A DNA stretch of 64,000 nucleotides from Cloacibacterium rupense (GTDB lineage: Bacteria > Bacteroidota > Bacteroidia > Flavobacteriales > Weeksellaceae), in NCBI RefSeq assembly GCF_014645495.1, contig NZ_BMLV01000001.1, forward strand, positions 417,996-481,995. The letters are read 5' to 3'. The translations under genes were made by a program, and so were the position numbers. Of the stretch, positions 33,950 to 42,816 are shown in pieces; position 1 is the first letter of the stretch, and every line of letters starts with the position of its first letter. The notes below the pieces were generated by a model that was not told where the DNA came from, made no database searches, and saw nothing but the letters and a program-made list of their open reading frames with translations.

Positions 33950-35092
33950 TTATTTTTTAGCAATACTTCTAGAAATTACAATTTTTTGAATTTCTGAAGT
34001 ACCCTCATAAATCTGCGTTATTTTAGCATCTCTCATCATACGTTCTACGTGGTATTCTTTTACATAACCATAACCACCGTGTATTTGTACAGCTTCTATG
34101 GTAGTATCCATTGCTACTTGAGATGCGTATAATTTTGCCATTGCTCCTGATTCTGAAATATCTAAACCAGCATCTTTTTCAGCTGCTGCTTTATAGCATA
34201 GCATTCTTGCTGCAGTTATATTCACGTGCATATCTGCCAATTTAAATGCAATTGCTTGATGATTAATAATCTCTGTACGGAACGCTTTTCTTTCTTTAGC
34301 ATATTTAAGTGACAATTCATAAGCACCAGAAGCAATTCCTAGCGCTTGAGAAGCAATACCAATTCTACCGCCGTTCAAAACAGCCATTGCAAAATTAAAC
34401 CCGAAACCGTCTTCTCCTATTCTATTTTCTTTAGGAACTTTAACGTCTGTGAACATAAGAGAGTGCGTATCAGAACCTCTAATTCCTAATTTATCTTCTT
34501 TTTTTCCAACTACAAAACCATCCCAACCTTTTTCTACGATAAAAGCGTTGATTCCTTTGTGTTTTTTCTCCACATCAGTTTGAGCTATTACAATGTAATA
34601 TTGTGCATTTCCACCGTTGGTAATCCAGTTTTTGGTACCATTTAGAAGATAATGGTCACCCATATCAATTGCCGTAGTTTTTTGCGAAGTAGCATCAGAA
34701 CCAGCTTCTGGCTCAGAAAGGCAAAAAGCACCTATAACCTCTCCTTTTGCTAATGGGACTAAATATTTTTGTTTTTGTTCTTCAGAAGCATATTTTTCTA
34801 ATCCTGCACAAACTAGAGAATTATTTACCGACATTACTACTGCGGCCGAAGCATCTACTTTAGCAATTTCTTCCATTGCCAATACATAAGAAACACTATC
34901 CATACCTGCACCACCATATTTAGGATCGACCATCATTCCCAAGAAACCTAGTTCACCCATTTTTTTAACTTGTTCATACGGGAATTTCTGTTCGTTATCT
35001 CTTTCTATAACTCCAGGTAAAAGTTCAGTTTGCGCAAAATCTCTTGCTGCTTGCTGAATCATCAATTGTTCTTCTGTTAAATTAAAATCCAT
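33950..35092 (-). CDS. Acyl-CoA dehydrogenase, short form
   Basis: FAD-dependent dehydrogenase of 380 residues, the standard length of short-chain and branched-chain acyl-CoA dehydrogenases. Motifs: AFCLSEPEAGSDA (near 125-137), YYIVIAQTD, LKYAKERKAFRTEI, and QIYEGTSEIQKIVISR, with the catalytic Glu near residue 365. It is unlike FadE at 6215, which has an extra domain, so substrate ranges should differ. It diverges from an acyl-CoA synthetase gene with a 123-bp gap. Confidence 0.92.
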   Translation of the reverse strand: MDFNLTEEQLMIQQAARDFAQTELLPGVIERDNEQKFPYEQVKKMGELGFLGMMVDPKYGGAGMDSVSYVLAMEEIAKVDASAAVVMSVNNSLVCAGLEKYASEEQKQKYLVPLAKGEVIGAFCLSEPEAGSDATSQKTTAIDMGDHYLLNGTKNWITNGGNAQYYIVIAQTDVEKKHKGINAFIVEKGWDGFVVGKKEDKLGIRGSDTHSLMFTDVKVPKENRIGEDGFGFNFAMAVLNGGRIGIASQALGIASGAYELSLKYAKERKAFRTEIINHQAIAFKLADMHVNITAARMLCYKAAAEKDAGLDISESGAMAKLYASQVAMDTTIEAVQIHGGYGYVKEYHVERMMRDAKITQIYEGTSEIQKIVISRSIAKK

Positions 35093-35162
35093 TTTACTTT
35101 AAAATTATTTTGCCCGTAAATATACATTTTTTAGGTATTTCTCTAAAATTGTTTGTAAACTA

Positions 35163-35192
35163 TTTGTTAATTCTAAAAAAATGCTATTTTTA
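35163..35192 (+). promoter_or_regulatory. Promoter of the acyl-CoA synthetase gene
   Basis: TTTG (35163-35166), 18 bp spacer, TATTTTTA (35185-35192; last base differs from TAnnTTTG). The predicted start is near 35,199, 17 bases before the ATG. Confidence 0.55.
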
Positions 35193-35215
35193 CAAAAAGT
35201 TGAAATTATAAAAAT

Positions 35216-36985
35216 ATGACTGCAACAAGACTGTTTGATTTTGCGCATCTAGCTGCAAATAAGCATCCAAAGGATGATTTATTGGTTACTAAACAAAATG
35301 GAATTTGGAACAAAACTTCTACAAAAGAGTTTTTAAATAAAGGTAACAAGATCTCTAGGGGATTATTAAGATTAGGAATTAACCCTGGTGACAAAATTGC
35401 ACTTATCTCTACCAATAACCGTACAGAGTGGTATATTATGGATTTGGGAATTTCTCAGATTGGTGCTATTAACGTTCCTGTATACCCTACCATTTCGGTA
35501 GATGACTACATTTATATTTTTAATAATGCAGAAATCAAATATTGCTTTGTATCAGACAATGATTTATATGATAAATTGGTACAAGTAAAACCAAATGTGG
35601 AAACGCTAAAAGGAATTTTTACTTTTGATGAAATTTCTGGCGCTCCTAATTGGCAAGAGATTTTAGACTTAGGCGAAGATGATGACAATCAACAAGAAGT
35701 GGAAGATATTGCTAAAACAATAAATCCTGAAGATTTAGCCACTCTAATATATACATCTGGAACTACTGGAAGACCAAAAGGAGTAATGCTAACCCACAAA
35801 AACATTGTTTCTAATGTTAATGCTTGTGCACCAATTATCACAGATGTTACTAAAGGGCTAGATGAACTAAAAAGTTTAAGTTTTTTACCTATTTGTCATA
35901 TTTTTGAAAGAATGCTTTATTATCTCTATGTAAGCAATGGTTTCTCTATTTATTTTGCTGAAAGTATAGAAAAAGTTGGAGAAAACGTAAAAGAGGTGAA
36001 ACCACAGATTATGACAGTGGTACCTCGTTTAATTGAAAAAGTATATGATAAAATTGTAGATAAAGGAGCAGAAGCAGGTGGTTTAAAATCTAAAATTTTC
36101 TTCTGGGCACTTTCTTTGGTTGAAAATTATGATCCTAAAAAGCCTAAATCACTAAAACATATTATAGCAGATAAAATTGTTTTCAAAAAATGGAGAGAAG
36201 GTTTAGGAGGTAATATATCTGCACTAGTTTCTGGTTCTGCAGCACTATCTCAAAGGTTAAATAGAATCTTTCAAGGTGCAGGAATTCCTATATTAGAAGG
36301 TTATGGGCTTACAGAAACCTCCCCCGTTATCTCTGTAAATAGTTTCAAAGAAATGAAAATAGGAACCGTAGGACATGTTCTGAGCAATTTAGATGTAAAA
36401 ATTCAAGAAGATGGAGAAATAACTGTAAAAGGACCTTCTATTACCCAAGGTTACTATAAAGACGATGAGAAAACCAGAGAAGCATTTACAGAAGATGGAT
36501 ATTTCAAGACTGGAGATATAGGACATATAGACAGTGAAGGATTTTTACACATTACTGACCGTAAAAAAGAAATGTTTAAAACTTCTGGAGGAAAATATGT
36601 AGCACCACAAGTTATTGAAAACCTTGCTAAAGCTTCTAAATTTATAGAACAAATTATGGTAGTTGGAGATGGCGAAAAAATGCCATGTGCTTTAATACAG
36701 CCAGATTTTGCTTTTGCACAATTATGGGCACATAGAAAACACATAAAAATAGGTACTACACCAGAAGAAATAGCCAATTCGCCAGAACTAAAAGCTAGAA
36801 TAGAAAAAGATATAGCTTATCTAAATAATACACTAGGAAAATGGGAACAAATTAAAAAAATAGAACTTACCCCTAGAGTCTGGACTATAGAAGAAGGTTT
36901 GCTTACTCCTACTATGAAATTAAAAAGGAAGGTTGTAAAAGAAGCGTTCTTTAATCTCTACGAAAAATTGTATGATAGAAATTAA
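35216..36985 (+). CDS. Long-chain acyl-CoA synthetase (AMP-forming)
   Basis: Activates fatty acids to acyl-CoA with ATP. The 589-residue protein has the P-loop LIYTSGTTGRPKGVMLTHKN (near 179-198), GYGLTETSPVISVN, the AMP-binding YFKTGDIGHID and DRKKEMFKTSGGKYVAP. The C-terminal lysine region WEQIKKIELTPRVWTIEEGLLTPTMKLKR is typical of eukaryotic-like FAA1/ACSL-type enzymes common in Bacteroidota. The divergent acyl-CoA dehydrogenase would use its products. Confidence 0.93.
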   Translation: MTATRLFDFAHLAANKHPKDDLLVTKQNGIWNKTSTKEFLNKGNKISRGLLRLGINPGDKIALISTNNRTEWYIMDLGISQIGAINVPVYPTISVDDYIYIFNNAEIKYCFVSDNDLYDKLVQVKPNVETLKGIFTFDEISGAPNWQEILDLGEDDDNQQEVEDIAKTINPEDLATLIYTSGTTGRPKGVMLTHKNIVSNVNACAPIITDVTKGLDELKSLSFLPICHIFERMLYYLYVSNGFSIYFAESIEKVGENVKEVKPQIMTVVPRLIEKVYDKIVDKGAEAGGLKSKIFFWALSLVENYDPKKPKSLKHIIADKIVFKKWREGLGGNISALVSGSAALSQRLNRIFQGAGIPILEGYGLTETSPVISVNSFKEMKIGTVGHVLSNLDVKIQEDGEITVKGPSITQGYYKDDEKTREAFTEDGYFKTGDIGHIDSEGFLHITDRKKEMFKTSGGKYVAPQVIENLAKASKFIEQIMVVGDGEKMPCALIQPDFAFAQLWAHRKHIKIGTTPEEIANSPELKARIEKDIAYLNNTLGKWEQIKKIELTPRVWTIEEGLLTPTMKLKRKVVKEAFFNLYEKLYDRN

Positions 36986-37001
36986 TAATGATATTTATCT
37001 T

Positions 37002-37036
37002 AAAAATCTAATTCTTATTGAATTAGATTTTTTTTT
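37002..37036 (+). terminator. Intrinsic terminator after the acyl-CoA synthetase gene
   Basis: Stem AAATCTAATTC/GAATTAGATTT (37004-37014 and 37020-37030) with a 5-nt loop, followed by a run of T. Confidence 0.85.
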
Positions 37037-37050
37037 AAAATTACAATTTA

Positions 37051-37058
37051 TATTTTTG
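37051..37058 (+). promoter_or_regulatory. -7 box (TATTTTTG) for the GH57-like gene
   Basis: Exact TAnnTTTG, 27 bp before the ATG at 37085. No TTTG at -33. Confidence 0.45.
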
Positions 37059-37084
37059 AATAAAATTAAAAGTATCAGTTTTAT

Positions 37085-40000
37085 ATGAAGAAAATTCTAC
37101 ATTCCCTATTATTCCTCTCAGGAATATTAGGCGCTCAGGTACATACCACCTATCTGTGGCATATGCACCAACCAACTTATTGGGGAGAAAAAAGCAAAGC
37201 AGACCCTAACCGTTACCAAATGGTAAAAGAGTCTCAAGACCTTAAAATGTCAGGACAAAACACCTATTCTGACGGTATTGCACACCCTACCAACAATTTA
37301 GAAGAAATTTTTGGTTTATCAGACAGAGTAAATGCTTATCAGTACCAACCTAGAAATGCCGTAAATAGTATTAAGCATCTACCAAAAGCTGGTGCACAAA
37401 TTACTTATGGCGGTTCATTAATGGAAAACATTAATTCTCTGGGGATTTTTAATCAATGGGGATACTCTACTGGATGGAAAAATGGTGTAAACGAAGCACA
37501 CTCTTGGCTCACTTCTGGTGGTAAACCTAGATTAGACTTAATGGGTTTTACTATGCACCACACCCTTTCTCCACTTGCTTCTGATGAAGTTTTAAAGAAA
37601 GAAATACAAGCACACAAATATTATCAAACTCAACAATTTGGATATTTCTCTAATGGTTATTGGCCAGCAGAGGCATCCTTTTCTGAAAATATTATCAAAG
37701 TTTTAAAAGAAGAAGGTTTTAATTGGACTGTTGTAGCTAATTCGCATCTTGCCAGAACACTAGCAGATTATCCATTAGTGTTTGGAACCAATGGTTGCAA
37801 TATAGACCCTCCAAACAAAGCAGATAAAGTAGAAACACTAGGAGTAAATTGGCATAACGGACAAATTGATGGACGAGGTGGTCAATTTGCAGCACCCTAT
37901 TGTTTTACTCCTCATAAAGCGAAATACGTAGATCCTGAAACTGGCTCAGAACATAAAATTAATGTCGTACCTATGGCTGATTTAGATAGCTATAGAGATG
38001 GTTTTTCGCAACAAGGAACAGGTAATATAGATACCAATATCAACCCTTATCCAAATGCAGACGGAAGACCTCAATTGGTCTTATTAGCACACGATGGAGA
38101 CAATGCTTGGGGAGGTGGTGCTAGTTATTACGGCGAAGCTGTATCTGGATTTTCTAACGAAGCAGCTAGTAAAGGATATGTTCCCACTACAATAGACCAA
38201 TATCTAGCAGACCATCCCGTTCCAGAAAATGATGTTGTAAAAGTAGAAGATGGCTCTTGGTTTAATGCAGCCAATGATTGGGGTTCTCCACAATATATCA
38301 ATTGGTTTTGGCCTTTATATGACCAAACAGACAAATCTAAATTTGACCCAAATGGTTGGACTGAAGATGTAAGAAATCAAGCCGTACTCTTTGCAGGTGA
38401 TAATTATTGTAAAATGGCAGAAGAATTAAATGGTGGAGTTAATATTGCAGATGTAGTTTCTCCTACTTCTTCATCACCAGATGCTGCAAAAGCTTGGCAT
38501 TTTTTATTACCAGGTTATGACAGCGGAAATGCCTATTACGGTTTAGCTTTAGATTTAGAAATTAAAGCAACACTTGCTGCAAATAGAGCTATAGAATATG
38601 CTAAAAAAACAATTAATGCTCACCCAAATACAGACAATACAAAACCATCTGTACTTATCCCACAGAGATATCCTTATAACCCAGGGGAAATAGGTTTTGG
38701 TCCGAATTATGGCTATCAACAAAAACTAAATAAAGCTGATTTTGCTGTTTGGACTCTTGCTTTTGATGTTTCTGGTATTCAATCTGCTGTTCTTAAATAT
38801 AGAATTGATGGTGATGGTAAAAACCCTTTAAATTCTAATCAAAACGAAACATACGCAGGTGGAAGTGAAGTAGGAACATGGATTTCTACAAATATGAACA
38901 AAAGAATCATGCCTAAAGATAACATCACCAATAACCCTGAAGTATCTTTTTTTATGCTTCCAGATTATATTGCTGATTTATATTGGGCAGAAATTAATGG
39001 AATTTCTGAAAAACTTTTAGATTACTACATAGAAGTTACAGATACAAAAGGAAACGTTATCAAAACAAAAATTCAACATGTTTGGGTAGGTAAAAATCTA
39101 GACGTAGCTCCTAAAGTATCATTCACACCAGAAAACAATTATTCTGCAACAGCTTTAGATGTTACCATTTCAGCTACAGATTCTAATGATGCTAATCCTA
39201 CGTTGTACTATACTATTGATGGCTCTAAACCTACAGAAAGTTCTGCTTCAGCAGTAAAGACTGTTACTATTAACATAACACAAACAACTACAGTAAAAGT
39301 ATTTGCCAAGGATGCTGATGGAAACGTTTCTGAAATTTCTTCAAAAACATATTATATTGGCGCTGTTCCTAGCTTTACCGTATATTTTAAGCCTCCAACT
39401 TCTTGGACAACTGCACCAAAAATTCACCACTGGGATGCAGTTCCTACAGGTTCGGTTGCATCAACAACATGGCCAGGAAATGCTATGATTGCTAGTTGTG
39501 ATGGTTGGTATCAATATACATTTACAGGAGTTTCTTCTACAAAATTAATCTTTAACAATGGAACTGGCGGAACTGGTAACCAAACAGCAGACTTATCTGC
39601 TAGCGAAACATCTTATTATGATGGGACAACCAATTCTTGGCTTACTACTCCACCTACTATTTCTAATCCTTGTCTTACCATTTCTCCAGCTGGAGGTACA
39701 TTTAGCTCTGGAACTACCGTTGCTGTGAATCTGAAAGCTACAGATACTACAGATGCTAATCCTATAATTTACTATACAACAGATGGAAGTACGCCAAATG
39801 TATCATCTTTATCATTTGTATCTAATGGCACTTTAAATATCACCTCTAATACCACGCTAAAAGCTATTGCAAAAAATGCGTCTGGCGTTTTTTCAACAAC
39901 AAAATCAGAAAACTACAGCTTTACAAATGCAGGTATTACTGTACATTTTAAACCTGACACTACAAAACCAGGATGGTCTGGTGTAACTCCAAAAGTATAT

Positions 40001-40468
40001 TATTGGAATGTTGTAGGTGGCAATATTCCAGCAGCTACTTGGCCAGGTGTAAACATGATTGCGGATAGCAATGGTTGGTACAAATATAGTTTTCCAAGCG
40101 CTACTTCACTAAATGTAATCTTCAATAATGGTAACGGAGGTGTTGGCACTAATCAAACAGCTGATTTAACTGGTATAACAGCAGATTATTGGTATGATTG
40201 GAATAACGGTGTGGTTTTAGCAACAGATGAACTTAAGAATAAAGAAAAAATAATACTTTATCCAAACCCTGCTAAAAACAAATTAAGCATTAAAGCAGAT
40301 AAAAAATTCCTGAAATATGCAATCTATGATGGTTCAGGAAATTTGGTAGAACAAAAAGATTTACAAAATAATCAAATTTTAGTTTCTAGATTAATCACAG
40401 GAATGTATTATTTAAAACTATTACAGACCGATGGAAAAATTGTAATAGAACAATTTATAAAAGAATAA
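37085..40468 (+). CDS. Secreted GH57-like amylase with starch-binding modules and T9SS tail
   Basis: A 1127-residue secreted glycoside hydrolase. Signal peptide MKKILHSLLFLSGILGAQ. The catalytic part (about 20-670) opens with TYLWHMHQPTYW, the GH57 region 1 motif, and has YWPAEASFSENIIKVLKEEGF (candidate nucleophile Glu) and LLAHDGDNAWGGG (candidate acid). Then come chitobiase-C-terminal-like domain (about 676-759), CBM26-like starch-binding module (763-857), a second such pair (862-948 and 950-1045), and a type IX secretion sorting domain (1055-1127, LYPNPAKNKLSI ... KIVIEQFIKE). Likely a cell-surface or secreted alpha-glucan hydrolase. It is monocistronic, between two terminators. Confidence 0.85.
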   Translation: MKKILHSLLFLSGILGAQVHTTYLWHMHQPTYWGEKSKADPNRYQMVKESQDLKMSGQNTYSDGIAHPTNNLEEIFGLSDRVNAYQYQPRNAVNSIKHLPKAGAQITYGGSLMENINSLGIFNQWGYSTGWKNGVNEAHSWLTSGGKPRLDLMGFTMHHTLSPLASDEVLKKEIQAHKYYQTQQFGYFSNGYWPAEASFSENIIKVLKEEGFNWTVVANSHLARTLADYPLVFGTNGCNIDPPNKADKVETLGVNWHNGQIDGRGGQFAAPYCFTPHKAKYVDPETGSEHKINVVPMADLDSYRDGFSQQGTGNIDTNINPYPNADGRPQLVLLAHDGDNAWGGGASYYGEAVSGFSNEAASKGYVPTTIDQYLADHPVPENDVVKVEDGSWFNAANDWGSPQYINWFWPLYDQTDKSKFDPNGWTEDVRNQAVLFAGDNYCKMAEELNGGVNIADVVSPTSSSPDAAKAWHFLLPGYDSGNAYYGLALDLEIKATLAANRAIEYAKKTINAHPNTDNTKPSVLIPQRYPYNPGEIGFGPNYGYQQKLNKADFAVWTLAFDVSGIQSAVLKYRIDGDGKNPLNSNQNETYAGGSEVGTWISTNMNKRIMPKDNITNNPEVSFFMLPDYIADLYWAEINGISEKLLDYYIEVTDTKGNVIKTKIQHVWVGKNLDVAPKVSFTPENNYSATALDVTISATDSNDANPTLYYTIDGSKPTESSASAVKTVTINITQTTTVKVFAKDADGNVSEISSKTYYIGAVPSFTVYFKPPTSWTTAPKIHHWDAVPTGSVASTTWPGNAMIASCDGWYQYTFTGVSSTKLIFNNGTGGTGNQTADLSASETSYYDGTTNSWLTTPPTISNPCLTISPAGGTFSSGTTVAVNLKATDTTDANPIIYYTTDGSTPNVSSLSFVSNGTLNITSNTTLKAIAKNASGVFSTTKSENYSFTNAGITVHFKPDTTKPGWSGVTPKVYYWNVVGGNIPAATWPGVNMIADSNGWYKYSFPSATSLNVIFNNGNGGVGTNQTADLTGITADYWYDWNNGVVLATDELKNKEKIILYPNPAKNKLSIKADKKFLKYAIYDGSGNLVEQKDLQNNQILVSRLITGMYYLKLLQTDGKIVIEQFIKE

Positions 40469-40469
40469 C

Positions 40470-40501
40470 AAAAAAGGCCTCAGTTATCTGAGGCCTTTTT
40501 T
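40470..40501. terminator. Strong bidirectional terminator
   Basis: Perfect 14-bp stem, AAAAAAGGCCTCAG-TTAT-CTGAGGCCTTTTTT (32 bases including loop), between convergent genes. Confidence 0.95.
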
Positions 40502-40549
40502 ATATAAAATAAATGATTTATAATGCTAAAGTATTTATTTTAAATAATT

Positions 40550-40897
40550 TTAATTTTTATTACTAAACAATAAACTTTCTAAAATTGATGTAATAATAGA
40601 TAAGGCTATACTAAAAATAAATGCCCACCAAAAGCCATCTACTTTAATACCCGTTGTAAAATGTGCTGCTAATAGTACAATAACTGCATTGATAACCAAA
40701 GAAAAAAGACCCAATGTAAGTATCGTAATTGGTAGAGAAAACAATGACAGAATTGGCCTTACAATTAGATTTAATAAACCCAAAACAATAGCAAAGATAA
40801 CTGCAGAAGTAAAATCTGCAACATGTACACCGTTTAGAATTCTAGACAACAAAAAAGCTACAAGAGCCGTAATAAGAAGTTTAATAATGGTTTTCAT
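40550..40897 (-). CDS. Phage-holin-4-2-like membrane protein (PF04020 type)
   Basis: A 115-residue protein with four membrane helices and the family pattern FAIVLGLLNLIVRPILSLFSLPITILTLGLFSLVINAVIV. Despite the name, this family is chromosomal and widespread, and nothing phage-like surrounds it. Function unknown, perhaps membrane homeostasis. It diverges from the methyltransferase-family gene. Confidence 0.88.
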   Translation of the reverse strand: MKTIIKLLITALVAFLLSRILNGVHVADFTSAVIFAIVLGLLNLIVRPILSLFSLPITILTLGLFSLVINAVIVLLAAHFTTGIKVDGFWWAFIFSIALSIITSILESLLFSNKN

Positions 40898-40937
40898 AAT
40901 ATTTTGTATTTTTATACTGCAATTTAGATATAATTTT

Positions 40938-41378
40938 TTGAAAAAACAGATTTTTGCTACACTTCTTATTGTAGTACAGTTTAGCGCTATTGGTATTATA
41001 ATCTATAGAACCAATCTAGAAGCAACTTTTAATTTTGGAAACGCTCTTGTTTTCTTAAGTGTTGCTATTGGTTTTTGGGCACTTTATAGCATGAGTAAAA
41101 GTAAATTTACGATTAGTCCAATTCCTAGGAAGAAAGCAGAATTAGTAAATAATGGGCCTTATGGTTTCATAAGACATCCTATGTATTTGGCAGTATTAAT
41201 GCTTTGCTTGGGATATGTAATCCAAAAAACAGATTTCATCAATATACTCACTTATACTATTCTATCATTAAATTTGCTTATCAAGCTACATTGGGAAGAA
41301 AAACTATTAACGGAAAAATTTGAAAATTATAGATTTTATCAGCAAAAAACTAAAAAAATAATTCCATTTATTTTCTAG
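40938..41378 (+). CDS. Isoprenylcysteine carboxyl methyltransferase-family membrane protein
   Basis: A polytopic protein of the ICMT/PEMT family, with the signature NGPYGFIRHPMYLAVLMLCLGY and HWEEKLLTEKFENYRFY near the C-terminus; such enzymes methylate lipids or prenylated substrates using SAM. Two starts are possible: ATG 40887, which overlaps the divergent gene by 11 bases, and TTG 40938, which gives an MKKQIFATLL start and 146 residues. I prefer the second because it leaves room for a promoter, but this is uncertain. The 3' end overlaps the convergent gene by 11 bases. Confidence 0.75.
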   Translation: MKKQIFATLLIVVQFSAIGIIIYRTNLEATFNFGNALVFLSVAIGFWALYSMSKSKFTISPIPRKKAELVNNGPYGFIRHPMYLAVLMLCLGYVIQKTDFINILTYTILSLNLLIKLHWEEKLLTEKFENYRFYQQKTKKIIPFIF

Positions 41379-41760
41379 TTTTTCGGGTTTTAACTTTTAC
41401 ATCTTTAAATTCAGATAGCAGCCAATCTTCAATCTGAATGATAAAATGATTTCTCACTAAAACCATTTTTGAAATAAAAATCATCCCAACGAAAATAAAT
41501 GCTAAAACCAAAGAAATAATCCCAAAGCTGGTAGATATTTTCCAGCGTTGTTCTTGGTCTAAAACCAGATTTATTTGTCTCGAAACAAAATCTAAAAATA
41601 TTTTGTAATGCAAAGCACTCTCTAGCAAAAGTCCGATTCCCAAAACAAGAAAAGTGATTGCAAAAAGCCAAGAAAGTCCCCAAATCAAAAAGATGAAAAA
41701 AGTATTTCCTGAAACAGAAGGTTGAGTGTTTAAAATGTTTTGTAGTTCTTTTATTTTCAT
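41368..41760 (-). CDS. Two-helix membrane protein, unknown function
   Basis: A 130-residue protein with membrane helices at about 21-45 and 76-97 and a very basic C-terminus (KVKTRKTRK). No family is recognised. Its end overlaps the convergent ICMT-family gene by 11 bases. It follows the lipoprotein gene by 6 bases on the same strand, so these two form an operon. Confidence 0.6.
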   Translation of the reverse strand: MKIKELQNILNTQPSVSGNTFFIFLIWGLSWLFAITFLVLGIGLLLESALHYKIFLDFVSRQINLVLDQEQRWKISTSFGIISLVLAFIFVGMIFISKMVLVRNHFIIQIEDWLLSEFKDVKVKTRKTRK

Positions 41761-41766
41761 TAAGAT

Positions 41767-42234
41767 TTATTTATAAATAAACAATATTGGTTTGTTTTTA
41801 GGAACGTCAAACTCATAGATTTGTTGTGATTTTGGTTCGTAAAATAACCACTGAAATGTAGTAATGTTTTTCTCAGGTCTATTGAAAATCCCTATCTGAG
41901 TATATTTCACCCCTTCCCAATCGGTCTCTTCTGTAGAGTAACCAAGTTTGGCATTCGGATTTTTTATTTGAAATTTTACATGATGAAGTGTACTTTTATC
42001 AAGATAGTATTCTACTATTTTTTCTATTCTCTTATGATAAACTAAACTGTATGTGGTTTTGTCTCTTTTTATTTTTAGTAATTTCTTAGGAAACACATTG
42101 TAGGTAAGAATTTTACCATCTTTCTGCAAGATAGTATCGGTTTTAGACACCTCTAAATTATTTTTTAGAGACGATTTATTTTCACAAGATATAAATATGA
42201 AAAAAGCTAAAAAAAGAATAAAATTTGTTTTCAT
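41767..42234 (-). CDS. Small lipoprotein, unknown function
   Basis: A 155-residue lipoprotein with lipobox FISC (Cys17) and a mature part rich in Lys, Tyr and Thr, probably beta-structured. No family is recognised. It is the first gene of a two-gene minus-strand operon with the 41368 membrane protein. Confidence 0.65.
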   Translation of the reverse strand: MKTNFILFLAFFIFISCENKSSLKNNLEVSKTDTILQKDGKILTYNVFPKKLLKIKRDKTTYSLVYHKRIEKIVEYYLDKSTLHHVKFQIKNPNAKLGYSTEETDWEGVKYTQIGIFNRPEKNITTFQWLFYEPKSQQIYEFDVPKNKPILFIYK

Positions 42235-42293
42235 TTTTATTTTAAAATTACAAATTATATTCTAATTCAATCTTCATTTATTGATAATAATTA

Positions 42294-42326
42294 TTTGGAT
42301 AAAGCAAAACAATTTTATTAGATTTG
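42294..42326 (+). promoter_or_regulatory. Exact Bacteroidota promoter for a small RNA
   Basis: TTTG (42294-42297), 21 bp spacer, TAGATTTG (42319-42326), both exact. The predicted start is near 42,333. No open reading frame follows; a terminator does, about 40 bases later. Confidence 0.7.
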
Positions 42327-42330
42327 TAGT

Positions 42331-42400
42331 GTATAAATTTTAAGGGTGAAACATTAACTTTTATACTGCATGCCTCATCAATATTTGGTGAGGCTTTTTT
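42331..42400 (+). ncRNA. Putative ~70-nt small RNA
   Basis: Between an exact promoter and an intrinsic terminator is a 70-base segment with no start codon and frame of useful length. A 5' stem pairs GTATAAA (42331-42337) with TTTATAC (42360-42366). A 3' terminator stem pairs GCCTCATC (42372-42379) with GGTGAGGC (42387-42394, one wobble), followed by T6. The genes upstream run the other way, so the terminator cannot belong to them. The exposed middle segment (AAGGGTGAAACA) could be the pairing region. I do not recognise the family. Confidence 0.65.
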
Positions 42401-42816
42401 GTGAAATAACTAAATTATTTAACGTTTTTTAACATTTTATATTGTTTTTTGATTATTTCTTTCAAATTAATAATGAACAAAACACAAAATTATTATGATT
42501 TATCTCATTTAACAATATATAGATTATGATTTTGAAAAAATGCAAGATATTTAAAGTTTTATTATTATTGATGAATATGTATCAATAATTAACCTTAATC
42601 AATTGTTTAATATTCATCAAATAAGCCTATAGGGCTACATCTATTGTGTAATTGACATTTTCAAATCGTGAAAATTCTTTTAAATTCTGATATTTCTCAA
42701 TAGATTATTATTTTTAATATTCGTAATTTTGCAATGGTTTTTAAGGAGTAATATCTCTATACAAACTAATTTTCCATCATTCCGAAATAATAATTCTTTA
42801 AAGTAAATAAAATCTT
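42401..42816 (+). promoter_or_regulatory. Upstream region and promoter of pta-ackA
   Basis: No gene. An 11-bp perfect inverted repeat (TTGATGAATAT 42568-42578, ATATTCATCAA 42610-42620) with a 31-base spacer is followed directly by the small hairpin AGCC-TATAG-GGCT (near 42,623-42,635). TAATTTTG (42724-42731) is an exact -7 box and predicts a start near 42,738 and a leader of about 80 bases before pta. The palindrome lies about 100-160 bp upstream of that start, a position fitting an activator or repressor site. Confidence 0.45.

Noticed and set aside
40550-40897. Prophage remnant
   Set aside because: The only phage-like name is that of the PF04020 holin-like family, which is an ordinary chromosomal membrane protein family; no other phage gene is near.
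40689-40937. Longer N-terminus for the ICMT-family protein
   Set aside because: It is a shadow of the holin-like gene on the other strand; the hydrophobic family region begins only near 40,938.
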